Positions 33,111-45,304 of a stretch of DNA of 64,000 nt are shown piece after piece; positions within the stretch are counted from its first letter, which is position 1, and the number at the start of each line of letters is the position of its first letter. Source of the stretch: Punica granatum (lineage: Eukaryota > Streptophyta > Magnoliopsida > Myrtales > Lythraceae); the NCBI RefSeq assembly GCF_007655135.1, contig NC_045134.1, positions 27,862,568 to 27,926,567 of the forward strand, read 5' to 3'. Both the position numbers and the translations under genes were made by a program. Under the pieces are notes generated by a model. That model did not search any database, was not told where the DNA came from, and was given only the letters and a program-made list of their open reading frames with translations.

Positions 33111-33323
33111 TCATTGCCCTTAGCCCTAGGCGGCAACCAATTTCCCCTTTTTATTTTTTATTTTTATTTGCAGCCAACGGCCAAATTCAACAATTTTTTT
33201 AAATTTTATTGTAATTTTTTTCCAATTTTTTTCCTATAAATACTGGCATAAACCTCACTTCAATTTCAAACCAAATTACTCTATACCTCCTCGTCCTCGT
33301 CCTCCTTCTTCTACGAGAAAAAA

Positions 33324-34470
33324 ATGGTGGATCCAAATCAATTTCCACAAAAATCAAATACTCCCTAGTCTTACATACCCAATTCGAATTTCCCCCAAAA
33401 TCCATATTATCAAATTCCCAATTTTCATCCAAATCCGAATTATCTTCCTCCAAATCCAAATTGTCCACATCCAAATCAAAAATTTCCTCTTCCAAGTTAT
33501 CAGCATCCATATCATCCATATTATCATCATCAACACCCTTCTACGTATTATGGACACGCGGGTGGCACGGGGTCCGCATCTAGAAGTGCTGTTGCGTCCG
33601 ATTAATCCCCACATTTGACACCGGGTGGTTCACCATTCACTCAATTGCCAACTGGTGGCTTAGAGGTTATCGATATCCACGATGACGATGTTGAGGTTCT
33701 TGAAGCGGAACATACAGACGGTCGCACTTCGAATAAATGGGAGTGAGAACAAGATGAGCCGCTAATTATTGGTTGGCTATTATGTTAGAAAGATTTTGTG
33801 GTCGACGACAATCATGCCGCCGAGCAATTCTAGGACATAATTAACAAATATTGCTGCCAACTCAATAATTCCATCTTCTCGAAGAAAATAAATAATGCCT
33901 TGAAGTAATAGTGGTATAAGGTTAACCGATTTTACGGGAGCTTCCAGGGGTGCTGCGAAACTACTGAGCATCGTTGTCAAAGTGGAGCAAACGAAGACGA
34001 TGCCATGGAGGTGGCGCACCAGCTATATAAAGATAAGCAAAAAACAAAATCAAACCTATTAATTCGAAGAGAACTAAGACAAATGCTCTCGGAGGCGAAG
34101 GGGTACACGACATCATCCAACTCCAATGAGGATGTAGGCCCTCTACCTAGTCCAAAAGGCAGAGACGCAGCAAAGAGAAAGACAAAATGTAAGTAGGTTC
34201 TTTCTACCGATGAGGAGCGAAAGTTATCTCATCCCGATGTGATTCAATAGCGTCTAGGTATGAACATATGAGGAAGCTCAAGGCAGAGGAGTTAGAGATG
34301 AGAGAGGTGGAAGTCAACCTAATGAGGAAGGAAATTGCTATAAAGAAAAAGGCGTGCCCAATCGGAGGGTATCACATTGTTGTAGCATCTCATTTCTGTA
34401 GACAAATATCTCATCCCTCTGGAAGCACTTGTCATTCATGAACAATTGATAGTAGATCTTACGGGAAAGG
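33324..34470 (+). pseudogene. Harbinger family-2 copy A, Myb/trihelix-like gene (ORF1)
   Basis: From ATG 33324 it reads MVDPNQFPQKSNTP, then a stop. The frame continues with the Asn/Pro/Tyr-rich N-terminal region, HLTPGGSPFTQLPTGGLE, EQDEPLIIGWLL (trihelix start) and NRFYGSFQGCCETTEH. It ends through MEVAHQLYKDKQKTKSNLL, RRELRQMLSEAKGY and a basic tail. In plant Harbinger elements this protein pairs with the transposase. Several in-frame stops and at least one frameshift are visible, so it is dead. Confidence 0.7.
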
Positions 34471-34748
34471 TGTTCCCCATTATGTAGTTCTAATTTCCAT
34501 TTCAATCGTATTTATAATTTGACAATTAATCGAATGGTGTACCATTGTAATCTCATCTATTTAATGACATTTAGATTTCACTAATAACATGTCTTATTAA
34601 AAATTACTAATTCATCTAAATCTAAAAAACTAGTTGTTCGAAACTAGCCGTTTCTATCACTTCCTCTCTATAAAATGCTTTCAATCTCATATCATATTTA
34701 CTCACTTACATCTTCTCATTTCTACTCATTGACGTCCTCTGAAACCAC

Positions 34749-36043
34749 TTCTCGAATATCCATCCTCCAAACGTGGCCAGAAAGCTCAGATGGTTTTGCT
34801 ATGATGAATTTAACTTCTCTATGGATCCCTTGGATTGGATAGAAGAGGAGTTCTTCGATGATATAGAAGAGCAATGCCTTGAAATACTGAAGATGATACA
34901 ACTGGGGGAGTCTAGGGGAAGCACTTCATCCAAACCCAAAAAGAAGAAAGTAAATAAAAGTTGCATTACAGGTCACAATCAACTTGTGAGGACTACTTCA
35001 CTAAAGAGCTGGTGTAATATAATGAGCAACGACGAAGATTCCGAATGGGATAGTCTTTGTTCCTTCGCATTGTCAAGGGCCACTCAAATCATGATCACTA
35101 TTTACAATAGAGGTCTGATGCGGTAGTTAACCAATTCTTTTTCCCGCTATAAAAGTATACAGTCGCAATGCATATTTTGGCGTATGGAGTTAGAGCTTCC
35201 ACCGTTGATGAGTATATTCGGATGGCCGAGAGCACTGCAATCAAATGCTTGGAAAGGTTCGCCTTTGGCGTCATCGCGGTTTACGGGGTGAATACTTGAG
35301 GCCTAATGCAATCGATGTCCAACGCCTGCTACAAACCAGGAGGCCCACGGCTCCCCGTTATGATGGGCAGCATTGACTGCATGTGCTGGCCGTGGAGAAA
35401 TTGCTATAAAAGCTTGATACGGTATGTATCACAGTGATTTCATGGTGATCCAAGTTTAGTACTTGCAGCAACGGTGGGACCTGACTGTGTATATGGCATG
35501 CTTTTTTTGGAGTAGTTGGATCTACCAATGATATCAACATTTTAGACCGGTCATCGGTTTTTGATGATGTGCTACAAGGTCATGCTCTTGAGGTAAATTT
35601 CACTATCAATGGTAACTATAATATGGGATATCATTTAGCGGGTGATATATCTCCTCAGTGGGCAATATTCATCAAAACAATCGCCCGACCACAGTTAGAG
35701 AAGAGTAAGTTGTTGCCAAAGCTCAAGAATTAGCACATAAAGACGTGGAGCATGCATTCGAAGTGTAGAAGGCTCGCTTTACAATTATACATGGCCTTGG
35801 TCGATCGTGGTTGAGGAGAAGCTCGAAGTGATTATGAAAGCTTGCGTCATATTGCATAATATGATCGTTGAGGATGGGCGGGAGACGTATGATGTGTACG
35901 TCAATTCAACAATCTTGTACCTAATGGCGACTTACCACTACCGGAGCTTGGAGAGCAAAATTTTGCTCCACTACATGAATTTTTCCAAAATAATTTCAAC
36001 CTTCGGGATGGAGAAATACGCTGTTAACTATAGGCAGACTTGA
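34749..36043 (+). pseudogene. Harbinger family-2 copy A, DDE transposase
   Basis: 34815-34910 reads MDPLDWIEEEFFDDIEEQCL, a typical N-terminus of intronless plant Harbinger transposases. 35200-35400 contains AIKCLERFAFGVIAVYG and, shifted, LPVMMGSIDCMCW (the first-Asp block; usual form GSIDCMHW). 35660-35870 has the DVEHAF-type Glu block and KVIMKACVILHNMIVED-like C-terminal block (reading EVIMKACVILHNMIVEDGRE). Stops and frameshifts occur throughout, so only decayed family resemblance remains. No matching 3' terminal repeat was identified. Confidence 0.75.
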
Positions 36044-36809
36044 TGGAATATATATTATATCTATGGCAAACCCACAACCGCACGTAATTTATTTTAAAAA
36101 ATTGTCGTTCGTCATGTAATTGTTTTTTAACGGGTGTGTTTCTTTTTATGTTGCGTATTTTTTTTATGTTACTTAATAAGAATTACTTTATTTTAATAAA
36201 TTAACATATTTTTTTATTATCAATTTAAATAATTTTTATTTCTTTTATATTATTAAATTATGCCCAATTAATTAATTAAAACTATTAAGAAAATATATAA
36301 ATTATATCTAATGGTTGTTATATTCATTTAATTCATATAATATGTATGTGGAGCCGGATCAGAGACACCAAAATCACAGACCCGTCTGGAGTAGGTGCCT
36401 TTTTTTCTTTGGAGTTTGTCTCTATTCATCGTGACACTTATGCGACAGTGTGAGGCTAAATTTAGAGTCAATGAAGAGACAAACCTATTGGAGATAATCT
36501 TCTCTCTCCCCTTCCTATTTCTTCTCTATCACCCTTATCCCCACTTTCCCCCTCCTTTTTCCCTTTACTCACATGTGGATTTGAATACAATAATACTAGA
36601 GTTCATGCGTGCGCTATGTGCATCCCCAGTTACTTTTGTATTTTTATTCAATTTCAATTTCGATTATGATATTCACTGGAAATCTGTTAGATATATGAGG
36701 ACTATGTATATTTTTGTGGACATTTGGTAACTAACTAAGTAAAAGTTGAGAGTATTTTAATTGGATGAAAATTGGCGGAATTTTTAGATTCTCTTTTTGT
36801 GCCACAAAA
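36044..36809. other. AT-rich spacer, no gene seen
   Basis: Very AT-rich DNA after the transposase relic. The 111-codon frame at 36395-36730 shows no recognisable motif and no gene context, and is treated as chance. Confidence 0.5.
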
Positions 36810-37356
36810 GGAAAAATTATTTGGATACAAAACTTTTTGAGTTGTAACGTGGACGGTACAAAATCTTTTTTTTTTGTAATAATTTGGTACAAAACGTATC
36901 AAATTGTTTCAATCAAGTCCAATTCGTCAATTTTCACCGACGCCGTGAAGACTTTCTGACATGGTAAGTCGTATCGTATGTGAGCTCAAATCTTTTAGCA
37001 TGATGTAACAAATTGGTACAAAACTTTATTAAGATGTAATAAATGGGTACAAAACTTTATTAATATGTAATAAAATAGTACAAATAGCGGAATAAAGAAG
37101 ACAATGTTAAAGCAAGTTAACCTGCTTTAAAGTAATTTCTGCAGCATAATATGGACTGCTTTCCCTTTCAAAGCAGCAACAACCCATGTAAACTTAGCAA
37201 CAACACAATATGGAATACCATACCTGCCTCTCACCATATTCAGTTAAGCACTCTCAAAACTAAATGGCCAAAAGTTACCAAAACAGTTATACCTAATCGC
37301 AATAATAAGAGGGCGGATTGTTCTTTCTAAATCTCAACAAGAGGAACATTAAAATA

Positions 37357-38584
37357 AGGGTAAATTGCACTGCTTGTTCAAAAAATTTTACAAATGTTTC
37401 AAGATGGTACAAAAAGTTTTTTTTGCTACTTGATGATACAAAATGTTTCAAAACTGTTTCTTTGTAGTAAAAACCGTCAATTCATGATTGACACTGTTAG
37501 CAAAATGCTGATGTAGCAAGAATATTATAATAAAAATATTTTTAATTTTAATTAAAATCCCAAACTTCTTAAAATTTCAAAACGACCTAAATTTTTTGGA
37601 CTTTTTCAATTTTGCCCCAACCCTCTCTCTCCCTCCATTATTCATCGTCTTCCTCCTCCCCCTCGACTATCCATCACTGTTCATCATCTCGGCAAGTCGA
37701 AGGCAACTCCTTGGGCAAGGACGACTCAATCACCGGAGCCTACGATTTCCCAGTGGATCCGAACTGTTTGGCAAAAAGTCGAGTTTTTCTGGCCTTAGCG
37801 TTCCAGCGATTCTTTGAATCGATGAAGCACGACTTCTATCCTACTCTTTTTCTCACAGTTTTTTCTAGAGGGCGAGTCCTCTAGAGGTCCTGACTAGAGG
37901 TGGCCGGCTCCGAAGCCAATCAGAACCAAAGCTCGAATTCACATCGAGACCCCCAATTCCATAAACCCTAAATGGGAAACGGAGCAAATTCGATCAACCC
38001 TACCTGAGCAAATTCAACCCAATTCCCCAGTGAGAGGCAACACCCACCAATGAACACAACCCAAGAAAATTCGACGAAGCACAACTTCTGAGGCTTCAGG
38101 AGTCCAAGAAGCGTGGCCGTGGACTTCGGATTGACGGAGAAGCACTCGGAACTGGAGTTCGAGCTCGGAACCAGGCACGGGTTCAAGTTGGTGGAGCTCC
38201 AGGCTTGAACAGTGGAGGGGGAAGAGGAAGACGATGAACAGTGGAGGAGACAGAGAGTTGGGCAAAATTGAAAAAGTCCAAAAAATTTAGGTCGTTTTGA
38301 AATTTTAAAAAGTTTGGAGTTTTAATTAGAAGTTCGCACGACCCAATTCGACCCGATCCAGTGATCCGGATGCCACATCAGTTTACTGTTTCGGCCACGT
38401 CAAAAAGGAGCTGACACATAGTGAGCCACGTCGGCGTCGCTTGACGGCGTCAATGGCGAATTGACAGTTTGTACTACAAAGAAACGGTTTTGAAACATTT
38501 TGTACTATCAAGTAGAAAAAAAAACTTTTTGTACCATCTTGAAACATTTGTAAAACTTTTTTGACCGCCAGTGCAATTTACCCT
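37357..38584. mobile_element. Inner palindromic element nested at the centre
   Basis: Terminal sequences agggtaaattgcac (37357) and gtgcaatttaccct (ends 38584) head inverted arms of about 330 bp (37357-37690 and 38205-38584). Shared phrases include acaaatgtttcaagatggta and its complement, aaaatttcaaaacgaccta, and the Leu-rich CT tract ccctctctctccctcc with its counterpart. This is a Mutator-like type of end. The unpaired centre (37690-38205) is higher in GC and may be captured host DNA. Confidence 0.65.
37690..38205. other. GC-richer core of the inner palindrome, possible captured fragment
   Basis: Unlike the AT-rich arms, this core has fairly balanced base use. Plus strand 37700-37870 is open for RQVEGNSLGKDDSITGAYDF followed by LAKSRVFLALAFQRFFESMK, reminiscent of exon-like protein sequence, but no family was recognised. 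Mutator-like elements are known to capture gene pieces (Pack-MULEs); that is only a possibility here. Confidence 0.35.
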
Positions 38585-39144
38585 AAAAAAATATTGCTCT
38601 TTAAACCTATAACAGAAGGGAGTACTATTCTATAACAAGAGGAACTTAAGGGTCCCCTTGTAGAGCGTTGGAAAGAACAATTTGCCATTTTATTATTGTT
38701 ATTGGGTGTAGCTGTCTTGATAACTCTTGGCCATTTAGTTATTTACTGAATATGGTGAGAGGCAGTATGATATTCCATATTATGTTGTTGCTGAGTTTAC
38801 ATGAGTTGTTGTTGCTTTAAAAGAGAAAACAATCCATATTGTGCTGCTGAAGTTGCTTTAAAGCAGGTTAACTTGCTTTAACATGGTTTCCTTTGCTCCG
38901 CTTTTTGTACCATTTTGTTCATCTTAATAAAAGTTTTGTGCCCATTTGTTACTTCTTAATAAAAGTTTTGTACCCATTTGTTACATCATGCTAAAAGATT
39001 TAAGTTTACGTAAGATACGACTTGCCACATCACGTACCATGTCAGAAAGTCTTCATGGCATCGAAGGAAATTGACGAATTGGACTTGATTGAAACAATTT
39101 GATACAACTTAAAAAATTTTGTATCACCCAAGTAATTTTCCCTC

Positions 39145-41214
39145 CCACAAAAATAGGAGAATAAATAGGAGTGGGGTTTTATAATAAGATCAAACTAAAT
39201 AAAAAATTTAAAGCGGTTACAACATAAGACTCTCGCTTAAATAATAGAATAAGATATTTACTTTAATTTTTTCTTTTCTTTATTATTGCTATTATTTAAA
39301 GTTTAATTATTCTTAATTAAAAGCTCTTTTTTAGTCCTTACAAAAAAAAGATAAATTTCATGTGTAAAATATAAAGTAACCTTATGCCAATGATTCATAT
39401 ATAAGATGAAGTTACGTTTGATATCGTGCATAGCACGAGTCTTTCTCTATTTTATTTATTTATTTATTGTAAAGTTCACTTCATTATCATCATATAATTA
39501 AGTACATAGGGACGCTCCACACATATACATAAAGATCTCATCAAAATTTTAAAAAAAAAAGACACTAAGAAATCATTTCGCCCTACAAGCTATTTTATGA
39601 CACCCGAATCCTACCCTGTAGGGGACAGGTTTCAAGATTTTGGAACCGGGCTTTATACTATTGGAACCTGGAACTGGACTCTATCCAGAACTTGAATTAT
39701 ACTATAGGTTTCTGATACCTTGCTGAAACCTGTAATTTGTTTTTCTTTTCGAGCACAATAAATGAAATAAATAACTAAAATCGAACAGATTTCATTCACA
39801 ATCACACAAACAAATAAATATCGACATAGATTAATTGAATCACATCCATCCACAGAATTAAAGGATTATGTAACTCTCCTTAAGATTATATAATAGACAA
39901 AAAAAATACGCAACTAAAATAATATGTAGCTATTTGGTAAAAAAATGATGATGTAGCTCTTCTTAGTAGATAAAACAATTAAGTTTTTCTTAGGATTCTG
40001 TAGTTACTACATCACACAAAGAGAATTATATAAATATAAAATAATTTTTTTAGAAAAAAATATAGGTCCCGAGTACCGGATCCGTGGGTACCTTATATGT
40101 TGGAACCGAAATCTGAACTTATTTTCATCAGTTCCTTGAATTATTACCCGGATTCTATCCTATTTTCAATTGGAGTTACTCGAACTCTACTCTAACGGGT
40201 AGGTTGGTTCCGGGTATAGCTGGTATCCATGCACACCCATGCTACAAGCAAGAAATCTATTGGCCCATTACATAGTTAAAAACGTTGGGTTGCGGTCTCT
40301 GAGACACATTAAACCGGTGAAGGGAAAGACTTAATGCGGATTATAAATCGTGCTTTTCGTTGTTCTGTCCTGCTTATTATCGATGCCTTTTTGGGACATG
40401 TTGCCACCTATCTACCAGGTCATCGTTCGAACCGACTACTCCGGAAGATGCATGCCATGTCCATAGTAAACAACTGAAGGGATTTGTTTGATAATTTTGA
40501 ATACATTTGGTAATGTCGAACATATTTGATAATTAAATATCCGGTTGAATAACTAAAAATTTGATAAATTCTGCTTTTTCACCGCCACTGGACAGGTAAA
40601 ACAACTAAAATGATATATTTTGGGGATGAATTTGACACTAAGTGAACAACCTTAAAACCTGAACTAGCTGAATCACACACGAATTTATTAATATTATAAT
40701 TGATCGTATAAAATATATGCACTTCCATGACATCGACATAACAATGACAATGTACTAAAACACAAACATAACAATAATTAAAGTACCAATTTAGAAATAG
40801 GTTACTCACACTGAGAAGTTCCTCCGAACATTGAAACATCGAAGAGATCAATTTATATTTTCTTTTAGTTGTTTCGCTCAACTTCACTCTGACTCTAATC
40901 CTCCCACTATTTGGTTAGAACAAACAGAATGAAAAAGCAATTGAAGATCATAAAAGAGGCTTAATATAAAGACGGTAAAAGATAGGAGATTACGCATGTA
41001 AAGCCAACTAGACACTTTGGAAAGTAATTTCCAAACTTTCCTTCACATATATAAGTATCGTCATAAAAGTTTGTAATGATACCTATACGTGCACCAGCAC
41101 ATTATGTATGACAATTGCATATTATATAGAGAGAAACGAGATGTGACAAAATTCTACGTTAAATTAATGTAACTAGAAGCACATAATTCTACGAAAAATT
41201 CGGGATTTCACTCG
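39145..41214. other. AT-rich intergenic DNA with a possible hAT-like MITE
   Basis: No coding sequence. 39596-40245 is rich in repeats of the ggaacc/ggttcc type (ttggaaccgg, ggaacctggaactggact, cgggtaggttggttccggg) and ends tatccatgcacacccatgc. 63713-63830 has a similar vocabulary (ggtatccta, ggaccctaccctatag), suggesting one dispersed repeat family. Ends and target duplication could not be set. Confidence 0.4.
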
Positions 41215-41622
41215 TATATACCCACCTCTCCTCGGAGGTGTCACACCATGCTTCTTCCAAGCCTCCTCGTGTCCATTTGCCTGATCATTTGTGTAAGTCC
41301 GCTCCTTTTGCAGTAGAGGGACTCTCAACTCATGGGGTGTAGGAGGCTTCAGATTTGGTCTATACTTCCTGATAGCTTCAATTATTCACTTAAAACTATC
41401 TAAACTCGCAGCATCGAAGGCTATGTTGGCCTGGTAGAAAAACTGAGCAATGCATTGAATGGTCTTAGCCCTGGCTTCCTTATCACAAGTATCATTTATG
41501 CATGTTTGCCTCAACTCTTTTACTTGAAGTTCATCAACATCATCTCCGAGGTCACTATTGTCCAAGTCAGGCAATGAACGGTAAGCTTCATTCTTATAAT
41601 AATGGGACGACACCTTGGACAT
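41215..41622 (-). pseudogene. hAT transposase fragment (region between DUF659 and the C-terminal domain)
   Basis: The minus strand reads KEARAKTIQCIAQFFYQANI, FDAASLDSFK, a stop, then IIEAIRKYRPNLKPPTPHEL, RVPLLQKERTYTNDQ and GHEEAWKKHG. This is the segment of plant hAT transposases in which a short-lived intermediate region precedes the catalytic core. Sequence after 41215 is unrelated. The stop at 41386 breaks the frame, and no DDE or HAT dimerisation part is present. Confidence 0.75.
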
Positions 41623-41768
41623 GCCTTTGCGCTCTCGAAGATCTAAACTCGATGTTATTTTGCTCTTTGTATCTTGCCATTAGTCGTCATTATATTTCAT
41701 ACCACCTATACTAGTTACTTATATTATTTAAATATCCATGCACAAGCTTTATTTAAAGTACCTATATA

Positions 41769-41971
41769 CAGGGGCGGAGTTAGCATATCAGCAAGGGAGC
41801 AATCGCTCCCCTGAACTTTAAATTTTTTAAAATTTTACCTCAAAAGTATGTTTATTGTAACATTTTTGTCCCCTTGTCCCCCTGAACTTTGAATTTTTAA
41901 AATTTTACCCCAAAATTATATTTATTATAATATTTTTGCCCCCCTCAACAGAAATCCTGGCTTCGCACCTG
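41769..41971. mobile_element. hAT-type MITE with perfect 8-bp target duplication
   Basis: 203 bp, starting caggggcggagttag and ending ctggcttcgcacctg (inverted ends of the CAGGGGCGGAGC type). It is flanked by the identical 8-mer cctatata at 41761-41768 and 41972-41979. Two head-to-tail units of about 64 bp fill the interior (cccctgaactttaaatttt..., cccctgaactttgaatttt...). No coding sequence. Confidence 0.93.
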
Positions 41972-42044
41972 CCTATATACAAGTATCATCTAGTTTGCTA
42001 TAATTCAAGCCATAAAAGAATAGCTGAAAAATAACTTAACAGTC

Positions 42045-42463
42045 AAGGCCTCGAGGTTGCTAGTTCAGTTAAAATTGTATCTTGTCATGCGTTTCAAGGG
42101 GTGTCCAACTCTATCTTGTCATGCGTTTCAGGCATCATTAATGTTTACGAGAGGGATCTACGCAATTTAAGCGCATGCATGAATCCACGAACTTTTTTCA
42201 TGTACATAATGTAACTGTCGAACGGTTCCCCTCGTACAAAATCTAGATAGATGTTTGATGACCTTTATACACATACATCATCATCTCATATATATATATA
42301 TATATATATTTAATGCTCTGAATTCTCTGACTCATATAGCACATTTCGCAAGGACCAATTTGCGTGAGTAGTTATTTGCATTCATTACGTCGGAGATTTC
42401 ATTTATTGTCTAATACACATCCACTCGATCGAACAATCTTTGCAAATGTTGATCAAGTCATTA
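42045..42463. repeat. Segment duplicated near 51180-51290 and 53800-53980
   Basis: 42130-42240 resembles 51180-51290 (ggtttcaggcatcatt-type, tgtttacgagag, gcatgcatgaat). 42310-42463 resembles 53808-53975 (taatgctctgaattct, gagatttcatttattgtc, caatttgcgtgag). Here the two halves are close together; in the other copy they are about 2.5 kb apart. A short internal duplication of tatcttgtcatgcgtttca lies at 42078-42131. Confidence 0.65.
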
Positions 42464-42935
42464 GACTATCTCCAGCGTTGGTCTCTGAAACACGAGAGAG
42501 ATGCTACTTGACGTCTCCAGAGACCCGACCCAAAGACCAGGACATTGGGGTATCTTTGTCAGAGAGACCCATCTCTCTGACAGAGATAGAGTGAGCTGCT
42601 GTTCCATGGCAGCAACGGACTCCATGCAATAATAACTTTTTTTTTTAATAAATTTGATCGTCGGAAGCAATGTCCCTTTGGCCAGATTTTATAGTTGTGG
42701 GTCCCAGAGCCTATGATTTTTTATTTAATATGTATGTGGGTTGCAATTAAGAAATTTAAAAACAGAAATCATGGATGGGTATGTGGGTTGTAATTAAGAA
42801 ATTCAAAAACAGAAATCATGGATGGGATGATGAGGGTATCTTTCTATTAAATGCGGCTCTAAATAATATGACGATTATGTGATAGTGAATGAACCACTTT
42901 AGAGACCCAAATAGAGATAAACGTTGAATATAGTC
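42464..42935. mobile_element. Tourist-like MITE with TTA target duplication
   Basis: 472 bp with ends gactatctccagcgttggtc (left) and aacgttgaatatagtc (right), inverted and imperfect, flanked by TTA at 42461-42463 and 42936-42938. It interrupts the duplicated segment at a point where the other copy (near 53975) is uninterrupted, which supports the boundaries. No coding sequence. Confidence 0.75.
42733..42826 (+). repeat. 47-bp tandem duplication inside the MITE
   Basis: Two units of 47 bp starting tatgtgggttg and ending catggatggg at 42733-42779 and 42780-42826. They differ at two positions by eye (gcaatt/gtaatt and atttaa/attcaa). Confidence 0.9.
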
Positions 42936-45229
42936 TTAGTAAAATTAAGTCGATTACCTATCAAGTTGCAAGTACTAAAATTAATTGGTTGGTTAATTTA
43001 TGTTCCATTTTCGCCTTTACGACTTCTCATCTTCTCTATTTACCTCCCTTATAACTATGCATGAGTAGTTTGGAAAACTTTCATGATGCAAATATAATAT
43101 CCTGATCATCGGGTGTTTGCGCCATAAATGCTACTAGTGATTTTGTGTGTCATCTAATATATACCACCTGAACGTGCTTTGAAGAAAAGAACCAATCATG
43201 GTAATTAAGCCGTTATTAAAGAAACCCATGTGAAGTAAATGCGTCCACCGATCCAAAAGTACTATGAACATGTAGGCCCAAGCTGTACTTGAAGGAAATC
43301 CATGATGAATTAAGAATTTTGTCGGCCTGGTCCAAAATTAATACGATCCAGTACTAATACGGATGCGATATGTTACCAGAAATCACGTCATTCTAGATAT
43401 GAATGACAATAGTAACACTAACACGCAATCAAAACTTGGCTAGCAAATGGGGGATAAAACGCAGCCACGTCAGTGTAGAATAAATGTGTTCAATTTGATT
43501 GGTGAGATCATGGGCTCATTTAATCTTTCCGACAGCAGTTGCAGGCCATTTTTGTCATGCGATGGTACAACCACTTGAGATTTTCCTTTCGGAAATAATA
43601 AATGTTCAAAATTTTGATGCCACTGCAGAGGTTGCCTGACATTGTTATGTAGCAACACTAACGAAATTTTAGAAAATTATTCGAGCAAGTACTAAATTGC
43701 ATGTTCCATAGTGCCATTTGCTATTTGTTTGAGGTAGTTTTATGATTTCTAACATTTATTTAAATCTGTTATATTTTGCTCGTCACCCCGACCCGTTTGC
43801 TACATGTGGATTTTCATTTTTTTTTTCTCAAAGATATTTTCTTGTGGATTGCACCATTGAATTTTTCCTCAAAAATATAAATTCACATGTACTAATTTGA
43901 ATTTCCAGAAAGGCCGTTGTCCCCCAGGAGCACCACCAGGAGAGTGGCCCCCTTCTTTCTTACAGAGAAAAAGAAAAATTCCTAAAAGGTAGAGAAAAAA
44001 GTGTTAAATCGGTTGGTTGGTCACAGGGCTCATTCAATTTCTTCACAGAGATATAAGGCCCATTTGAGATATCATTTCATGGAAATATTAATACTATAGA
44101 CTGCCCCTTTTTTATTAAGGAAAAGGATTTAGGGTCAGTGTATTTATGGACGAGTTTCAGGAACTGAGGTTGGGATTTGCTATCCCACTTTTTGGATAGT
44201 TAACATATGGTCCAAATTCCTTTGAGGTTACAGGTTAGACCACTAGATTTATTCTGTGAAATTTTTAGAGTCGGCGAGGAGAGTTTTTTCTTTTTTTTTT
44301 TTTCGGTAGACGAAGTAGTTGAATTATACATAAGTTGATTTGGATACCACACGATGATAAATTATGATGTTAATGTATTATATGCGAGTAGTATGTGTGC
44401 TTTTAGTGGGGATCCTCACTGTACCATATCACCAAATATGAGGGCATCATTAACACTCACTTCGAGAAATAATTTACTTAAGATTTAATAATTTATTAAA
44501 TGTTTAAATAGTTTTAAATTATTTGTAATAAGTAATTCACTCAAAATTCATATAATATATTATTTACTTTAGAAATAGGTAATTCATTCCGATAATTAAC
44601 CTTTTTTTATGACTAGTCTGAGGAATTCACCTGAGTCTTTATAATAGTCTCTATAATGCTGTCGAAATCTATGCAACTTATTTAATAGTTACTTAACTTA
44701 TTTTGAATGAATATATAGCGCACGTCATTCTTTTTTTATTTATTTATTTTGATCAGTTAGTGGACATCATTCGTAAGATAACTGTATTCTAAAACCTCTT
44801 ACATCCTTTTGTTCCTTCAAATAATAGACATTTTTACGGTGTACACTATTTGATTCTTAAAAATATTTAATAGATACAGCTAATTCCGATTCAAGCCGGG
44901 ACCTTCTAAAAGATAAAAATGTTCTGTGTTGAAATTTTTTTCGATCACAAGAAAAGTTCATGAACTTATAATGAAATATAAATACTAAATATTTAATGAA
45001 GAAACACGAATAATCCTATATTAACTCGAATCTACGATATTTTGATTGACAGGCGATGACATAAGTCTCTGCACTATATCCCTTTTTGTAAGTGAGATTT
45101 TTGGTGCCTTAAATTTCCCACTCCTCCTAGCTGTCACCACTACGTTGGCCAACCTTGAAAATATTTTGATATCTCATCATCAGGTTGCACCGTTCGATAA
45201 TTTTAGTTTCATAAATTACCTTCCAATCA

Positions 45230-45260
<31 letters not shown>

Positions 45261-45300
45261 TATAGTTTCGTTGCTTTGTAATATCACTTCCCCTATATGA
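42936..45300. other. AT-rich intergenic DNA, no gene seen
   Basis: No frame has recognisable protein similarity. The (TA)n run at about 45232-45264 is a microsatellite, and 44287-44302 is a T-rich run. Confidence 0.55.
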
Positions 45301-45304
45301 CGAT

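Larger units (their letters stand above)
36810..39144. mobile_element. Large palindromic (foldback) Mutator-like element
   Basis: Left arm 36810-37345 and right arm about 38590-39144 are inverted copies. Examples: ggaaaaattatttggatac facing gtatcacccaagtaattttcc, caagttaacctgctttaaag facing its complement near 38865, and catgatgtaacaaattgg facing ccatttgttacatcatg. ccacaaaa occurs at both borders (36802-36809 and 39145-39152), suggesting an 8-9 bp target duplication as in Mutator-like elements. There is no transposase inside. A second inverted pair is nested at the centre. Confidence 0.7.

Noticed and set aside
33199..33614. Acidic and Trp-rich minus-strand frames (86-106 codons)
   Set aside because: They are reverse shadows of the Asn/Pro-rich N-terminal part of the Harbinger Myb-like pseudogene.
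36395..36730. 111-codon plus-strand frame with hydrophobic start
   Set aside because: No recognisable domain, AT-rich composition and no neighbouring gene signals.
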